Source: Devosia sediminis (lineage in GTDB: Bacteria; Pseudomonadota; Alphaproteobacteria; Rhizobiales; Devosiaceae). Taken from it: a DNA stretch of 64,000 nucleotides. The notes beneath the pieces were generated by a model. That model had not been told where the DNA came from. It saw nothing but the letters and a program-made list of their open reading frames with translations, and made no database searches. Positions 59,607-64,000 of the stretch are shown here, one piece after another. Within the stretch, counting starts at the first letter, position 1, and every line of letters begins with the position of its first letter. Location of the stretch: assembly GCF_016411825.1 (NCBI RefSeq), contig NZ_JAEKMH010000001.1:496001-560000 (forward strand). The letters are read 5' to 3'. Position numbers and translations under genes: made by a program.

Positions 59607-62567
59607 ATGGCACGCATCAAGGTTCGCGCCAGGGCGGTCGACATGCTGGGGCGCCAGCAGATCGCGGGCATTCCAACAGCGGTCCACGAGCTCTTCAAGA
59701 ACGCCCACGACGCCTATGCCGACAACGTTCGGGTCGACTATTTTCGCGCGGACGAACTCTTCATCCTCCGCGACGACGGCATCGGCATGACGCTGGAGGA
59801 TTTCGAGGGTCGGTGGCTGACCCTCGGCACCGAGAGCAAGGTCGGTGCGAACGACCCGGGTAAGCAGCCGTGGACCGGACCTCGCAATGCGACCGCGCGC
59901 GCCATTACCGGCGAGAAAGGTATCGGACGGCTGGCGATCGCCGCTATCGGACCCCAAGTGCTGGTGCTCACGCGCTCCGTTCGTCCCAGCGGTTTGGGAT
60001 CACTTGTCGTCAGCCTCATACAATGGGGCCTATTCGAAATCCCGGGATTGGACCTCGAGGCCATCGAAGTGCCGGTCGTCGAGCTGGAGGGTGGGAAACT
60101 GCCGGATCTCGGCGTGGTGACGGGCCTTGCCGACCGCATCCGCGCCAACATCTGGCAATTGGGCGATCGAATACCCGGTGACATAGGAAAGCGGTTGTTG
60201 TCGGAACTCGACATGGCCGACTTCGACCCGGGCTCCGTCTACGCTCAGATCGACGGACCGACACTGGCCGGCGACGACTTCGGCACGCACTTCTTCATCC
60301 GTCCGACGAACCCGGTGCTGGCGGACGACATAGAGCAATCCGACGACGCCGGCTCGGAGGCCACTCCGTTGGAGAAGATGCTCCTCGGCTTCGGCAACAC
60401 CATGATGCCGCAAGGCGGCGAGCCACCGATATCCGCGCAATTCTGGGATCATCGCGAGGACGGGGTCAGCCGCGACCTCATCGGCGGGTCGGCGTTCTTC
60501 ACGCCCGCCGAGTTCGACTCCGCCGACCACCACATCGACGGCGAGTTCGACGAATTCGGCCAATTCACCGGCACCGTGTCGGTGTACGGCCAGCCGGCAC
60601 GGCAGCACACCATCGTATGGCCGGACTCCACAGGACGTCCGACCGAGTGCGGCCCGTTCCGCCTCCGTTTCGCTTATCTACAAGGATCGCTGAAGGACTC
60701 GCGGGTTCCACCGGACGAATGGGCTCGGCTGAGCGGCAAGCTCAACAAGATCGGTGGCCTGTACGTGTACAGGGACAACATAAGAATATTGCCCTACGGC
60801 AACTCCGACTTCGATTTCGTCGGTATCGAACGGCGGCGCACGAAGTCGGCGCAGGATTGGTTCTTCTCGTACCGGCGCATTTTCGGCGCCGTCGAACTCA
60901 CCCATTCGCGAAACAGCAATCTGGTCGAGAAGGCGGGACGCGAAGGCTTCAGAGCGAACCGTGCCTATCGGGAGATGACCAGTATGCTGGAAAATTTCTT
61001 CGAGCGGCTCGCCATCGACTTCTTCCGCCCCACTTCGCAGTTCGGGTCCGAATTCAACTCGATCAAGGCGGAGATCAACCAGGAGGCCAAGCTGCTGGCC
61101 AAGAGGGCGACCAAGACAAAGGAACGCCAGGCGGAATTCAAGACCGAACTCGATACCTTCTTCACATCCATCGAGAAGGGCGACCCTACCCGGGAAGCCG
61201 AGCGCATCCGCGCGATGACGGAAGAGCGCCTATCGGCAGTGGCGACGATCAAAAGTCCCGAAGCAGCCGCCGACGCGCTCATCAACGCCGAGGCGGATGC
61301 GAGGCGCGCCGTCGCAGCGCTCGAAAAGTCCATCACAGTGGTCAAACCGCGCGCGCTCGGGATGAACAAGTCGCTGACCTCGGATTGGAACGCGTATCAG
61401 CAGAATTCCGAGCGGATCAGACGGGAAGTGGTCATGCCTCTGCTCGTGCAGGTCGAGGAGAGGATCAGCGAGGTTGCGGCTGTCAACGAGATCGACGTCG
61501 ATCGGCGTCGTCGGCTCATCACATCGTTGGAGCAGCGTCGATCGTCGACCGAGAACGAGGCCACCCGTCTCCGTCGCCAAGTCCTCGAACGTACGACGGG
61601 TCTGTCGCAGCAGGTCGACACAATGGCGAGAAAGGCCCTGGAGCGCATGGCATCCGGGTTCGACCTGATTTTCGCCGAAGTCGGTCGGACCGATATCTCC
61701 GACATGTCGGAGTCGGATTTGACCCATCTACAGCGGGGATGGGAGAATCGGGCGGACGTTATCGCCAAGGATGCCCGGGACCTGCTCGAAGCACTCGGCG
61801 AACAACTGGTGTCACTCACAGGGGCGGTCGCGGAAGGCGGAACCCTCGACGCGACGACCGCCGCATTGGAAAGTCGTGCCGATGCCTTGGAAGAGCAGTT
61901 GGACATGTACTCGGAGTTGGCACAATCCGGCATGGCGATCGGGATCGTCCAGCATGAATTCGCCAATACGGTGAAACGAATCCGCACGGCCATCGCCCAG
62001 TTGCAACCCTGGGCGTATGGAACGTCCGAAATCCGTGAGATACGGGACGACCTGAGCGATGGCTTCGATCATCTCGATAGTTACCTCACCTTGTTCACGC
62101 CCTTGAGTCGGAGACTACACAGGAAGCCCGTGGAACTCTCGGGCGAGGAGATACGGAACTATCTTTTCGAGGTGTTCAACGACCGGCTCCGCCGCCACGA
62201 CATCAAGTTGGTGGCCACGCCGGCGTTCCGCAGCAAGGTGATACTGGCTTTGCCTCCCATCATCCTGCCAAGCTTCGTGAACATCGTGGACAACGCCATC
62301 CACTGGATCACGACCGTGCCGGGCGGGGAACGCGAAATCCTTCTCGATGCGGACGAGGATCTATTTCTCATCTCCAACAGCGGCCCCGGCATCCCGTTGC
62401 GCATCGCGGACCGCATCTTCGAATTCGGCGCTACGGAGAAGATAGGCGGACGGGGAATGGGGCTGTTCATCGCGCGTCAGGCGCTGCGCTCGAACGGCCT
62501 GGACCTAACATTGCAGGCAGCGGGCGAGAACGTCAGACCGCAGTTCGCGATCGGTCCAAGGGAATAA
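59607..62567 (+). CDS. Dual GHKL ATPase: MORC/MutL-like N-terminus and histidine-kinase-like C-terminus
   Basis: The 986-residue protein starts with a MutL/MORC/Hsp90-type ATPase: AVHELFKNAHDAYA (E28, N32), RDDGIGM (D56-G60) and TGEKGIGRLA (102-110). A middle region with long coiled-coil-like helices spans roughly residues 480-740. The C-terminus is histidine-kinase-like, with a possible phospho-acceptor His783 in QHEFANTV, N-box NIVDNAIHWI near 892, ISNSGPGI and GRGMGLFIAR near 948. Two ATP-binding modules in one protein are unusual. It is followed 15 bases later by a receiver-like gene, implying phospho-relay. Confidence 0.85.
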   Translation: MARIKVRARAVDMLGRQQIAGIPTAVHELFKNAHDAYADNVRVDYFRADELFILRDDGIGMTLEDFEGRWLTLGTESKVGANDPGKQPWTGPRNATARAITGEKGIGRLAIAAIGPQVLVLTRSVRPSGLGSLVVSLIQWGLFEIPGLDLEAIEVPVVELEGGKLPDLGVVTGLADRIRANIWQLGDRIPGDIGKRLLSELDMADFDPGSVYAQIDGPTLAGDDFGTHFFIRPTNPVLADDIEQSDDAGSEATPLEKMLLGFGNTMMPQGGEPPISAQFWDHREDGVSRDLIGGSAFFTPAEFDSADHHIDGEFDEFGQFTGTVSVYGQPARQHTIVWPDSTGRPTECGPFRLRFAYLQGSLKDSRVPPDEWARLSGKLNKIGGLYVYRDNIRILPYGNSDFDFVGIERRRTKSAQDWFFSYRRIFGAVELTHSRNSNLVEKAGREGFRANRAYREMTSMLENFFERLAIDFFRPTSQFGSEFNSIKAEINQEAKLLAKRATKTKERQAEFKTELDTFFTSIEKGDPTREAERIRAMTEERLSAVATIKSPEAAADALINAEADARRAVAALEKSITVVKPRALGMNKSLTSDWNAYQQNSERIRREVVMPLLVQVEERISEVAAVNEIDVDRRRRLITSLEQRRSSTENEATRLRRQVLERTTGLSQQVDTMARKALERMASGFDLIFAEVGRTDISDMSESDLTHLQRGWENRADVIAKDARDLLEALGEQLVSLTGAVAEGGTLDATTAALESRADALEEQLDMYSELAQSGMAIGIVQHEFANTVKRIRTAIAQLQPWAYGTSEIREIRDDLSDGFDHLDSYLTLFTPLSRRLHRKPVELSGEEIRNYLFEVFNDRLRRHDIKLVATPAFRSKVILALPPIILPSFVNIVDNAIHWITTVPGGEREILLDADEDLFLISNSGPGIPLRIADRIFEFGATEKIGGRGMGLFIARQALRSNGLDLTLQAAGENVRPQFAIGPRE

Positions 62568-62582
62568 TCGGGGGAGTACAAG

Positions 62583-64000
62583 ATGGCTCAGGCCGCCAAC
62601 GCGTTTCAGGACTATCGGTTGTCGGGGGTGCGACGGTTCCTGCAGACTGCCGTCGTCATCGACAACGAGGCGGAGATGCGAGCCGTCCCGGCACCGTCGA
62701 CCGAGCCGAAGGTCGCAGTGCGCAAGCCTGCCGGCGTGCTGAAACAAGAACCGGCCTCCGCTGCGGCGCAGCCCGAGTCGGATGAGGTACCCGCCGTCGA
62801 GCCCGTGCCCGAAGCCGGGAAACAAAATGCCCCCCTGCACAGCGCAGCAGGCAGCTTGAATGCCAAGCTCCTGACCGATGCCTTCTCGGAGAGGGAGATC
62901 ATCTGCGGGCTTTATAGGCCGGAGCCCGGCGAGAACATGGTGTCGTTGGCGACGAACGCAGCCAAGCACGCCGACGTGGTGGTCGTGGACTGGCTGCTGG
63001 AGAACAATTCCTCGGTGAAGGCCGTGGAGATCATCATCGCGATACTCAAGGACGACATCTCGGGCAATGGCAGGCTACGCCTGCTGTCCGTCTACACGTC
63101 CCAGAACGGCGTCTCCGTGATCGCGAAGGAACTGTTCGATCAGATCGTCGCCGTCCCGGAGCTGGCCGACAAATTTACCCTGTCGGGGGTGGCGATCGTC
63201 GGCGCCAACGTCCGCATCTGTGTGCTGAGTAAACCCCAGTCGATCGGGGATGACGACGTCGAGAAGGTGAGCGAACAGGACCTGCCCGAACGCCTTCTCA
63301 AGGAGTTCGTGCACCTCTCCGCCGGTCTGCTGACCAGTTTCGCCTTGCACTCCATCTCCGCCGTGAGACGATCCGCCCACCACGTCGTGGCGGTGTTCGG
63401 CGAGGAACTGGACGGCGCTTATCTGGCCCACCGGTCGACACTAGTCGATCCCGACGAGGCCGTGGAGTTCGCGATCAACCTGCTCCTGGGCGAGCTGCAG
63501 AATGCGATAGCGGTCGATGAAAGGCTTGACGGCCAGATCGGTTCGGACGTGCTGAATTCATGGGTGGACGTCAAGAGCGTCTCCCATAAGTTCGTGAAGG
63601 GCGGCGCCGAGGCCTCGCCGGAAATCGTCAAGGAGTTCGTTGTCGGTGGATTCGCCAAGCTGAAGGCGACCAAGGACAAGCTGACAAAAGCGGACGGCAC
63701 CGCCGCCGAAGGTGGTCTCGGCGGACACAACGTCGGGGAAGTATTCTACGCAAGCGCCGCGGACGCATGGCAGAGGCAGATCGAGTTCGCCAGGCTGAGC
63801 GCCTTCAAGCGAGAGGCTTACGGGCGAACCCGGTTGCCGCAAGGTTGGCTCCCTACGTTGACGCTCGGGTCCGTCCTCAAGGTTAGAGGCCCGAAGAACG
63901 AGGCCGAGAAGCCGAACTACGATGATCTGGGCGCCAACTATCTGGTGTGTATGCAGCCGAGATGCGACAGCGTGCGCCTTGCGGGAGCGACGGGCTTCCC
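62583..64000 (+). CDS. Receiver-like protein paired with the GHKL protein (partial, runs off window)
   Basis: At least 472 residues are visible and the gene continues past 64,000. The start resembles a receiver beta-1 with its acidic pair (TAVVIDNEAE, D27). A Pro/Ala/Glu-rich insertion covers residues 33-90 or so. DVVVVDWLLE follows with phospho-acceptor candidate D136, then LLSVYTSQNG. This order matches a response-regulator receiver split by a disordered insertion. The remaining 300 residues are of unknown family. It lies immediately behind the kinase-like gene and should be its partner. Confidence 0.75.
   Translation, partial: MAQAANAFQDYRLSGVRRFLQTAVVIDNEAEMRAVPAPSTEPKVAVRKPAGVLKQEPASAAAQPESDEVPAVEPVPEAGKQNAPLHSAAGSLNAKLLTDAFSEREIICGLYRPEPGENMVSLATNAAKHADVVVVDWLLENNSSVKAVEIIIAILKDDISGNGRLRLLSVYTSQNGVSVIAKELFDQIVAVPELADKFTLSGVAIVGANVRICVLSKPQSIGDDDVEKVSEQDLPERLLKEFVHLSAGLLTSFALHSISAVRRSAHHVVAVFGEELDGAYLAHRSTLVDPDEAVEFAINLLLGELQNAIAVDERLDGQIGSDVLNSWVDVKSVSHKFVKGGAEASPEIVKEFVVGGFAKLKATKDKLTKADGTAAEGGLGGHNVGEVFYASAADAWQRQIEFARLSAFKREAYGRTRLPQGWLPTLTLGSVLKVRGPKNEAEKPNYDDLGANYLVCMQPRCDSVRLAGATGF

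Overview
The window is about 64 kb of high-GC DNA that reads as an alphaproteobacterium, most likely of the order Hyphomicrobiales (Devosia- or Pelagibacterium-like). This is inferred from the gene content: a long-form pstS-pstC-pstA-pstB-phoU-phoB cluster, a non-phosphorylative sugar-acid pathway pair and a BTLCP transglutaminase-like peptidase. No rRNA, tRNA or CRISPR array was recognised.

Positions 1-20,320 look like ordinary chromosome. In order they hold a fumarylacetoacetase-fold dehydratase with an alpha-ketoglutarate semialdehyde dehydrogenase, a pair of half-size DMT transporters, an MFS exporter, two alpha/beta hydrolases, the complete Pst phosphate-uptake and Pho-control cluster with a visible Pho box, an IclR regulator with a long 8-bp tandem repeat upstream, another MFS protein, a frameshifted Tat-exported flavoprotein and a serine hydrolase.

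At 20,349, 27 bases after the serine hydrolase stop codon, a mobile element appears to begin. A TGT terminus is followed by five direct copies of a TGAGTCGA-centred site. Then comes a leftward operon tnsA - small ORF - tnsB - tnsC - tnsD/tniQ (26,933 to 20,615), the core of a Tn7-like transposon. More GAGTC-centred sites lie upstream of tnsA (27,265-27,340), but no matching terminal repeat was found there. The second end may therefore lie beyond the window, with everything to the right being cargo.

The right-hand 36 kb is accessory DNA. At 27.6-33.5 kb is a cluster with a soluble AAA+/M41 metalloprotease, three small unknown proteins (one with a D...ELK nuclease-like motif), a divergent XRE regulator with a palindromic operator, a DUF3883-type protein and a broken HXXEE membrane protein. 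At 33.6-56.1 kb are metal and envelope functions: DsbB/DsbA, two CDF exporters, an ArsR and a ZntR/PbrR-type MerR regulator, a P1B ATPase, an LspA-like protein without catalytic aspartates, PCu(A)C and SCO copper chaperones, a flavin oxidoreductase, a ZIP protein and a two-domain multicopper oxidase. Mixed among them are cell-wall enzymes (two L,D-transpeptidases, an M23 peptidase, a second FtsI-type PBP), a dGTPase and an AlbA_2 protein. Two nearly identical MerR-type promoters at 33.6 and 43.1 kb suggest one metal regulon covering both the P-type ATPase operon and the dsbBA-CDF operon.

From 57 kb to the window end is a likely defence locus: a C5-cytosine methyltransferase overlapping a Vsr endonuclease, an unknown protein, a 986-residue protein with an N-terminal MORC/MutL-like GHKL ATPase and a C-terminal histidine-kinase-like module, and a receiver-like protein that runs off the window. 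This last block is the best candidate for an incompletely described system.
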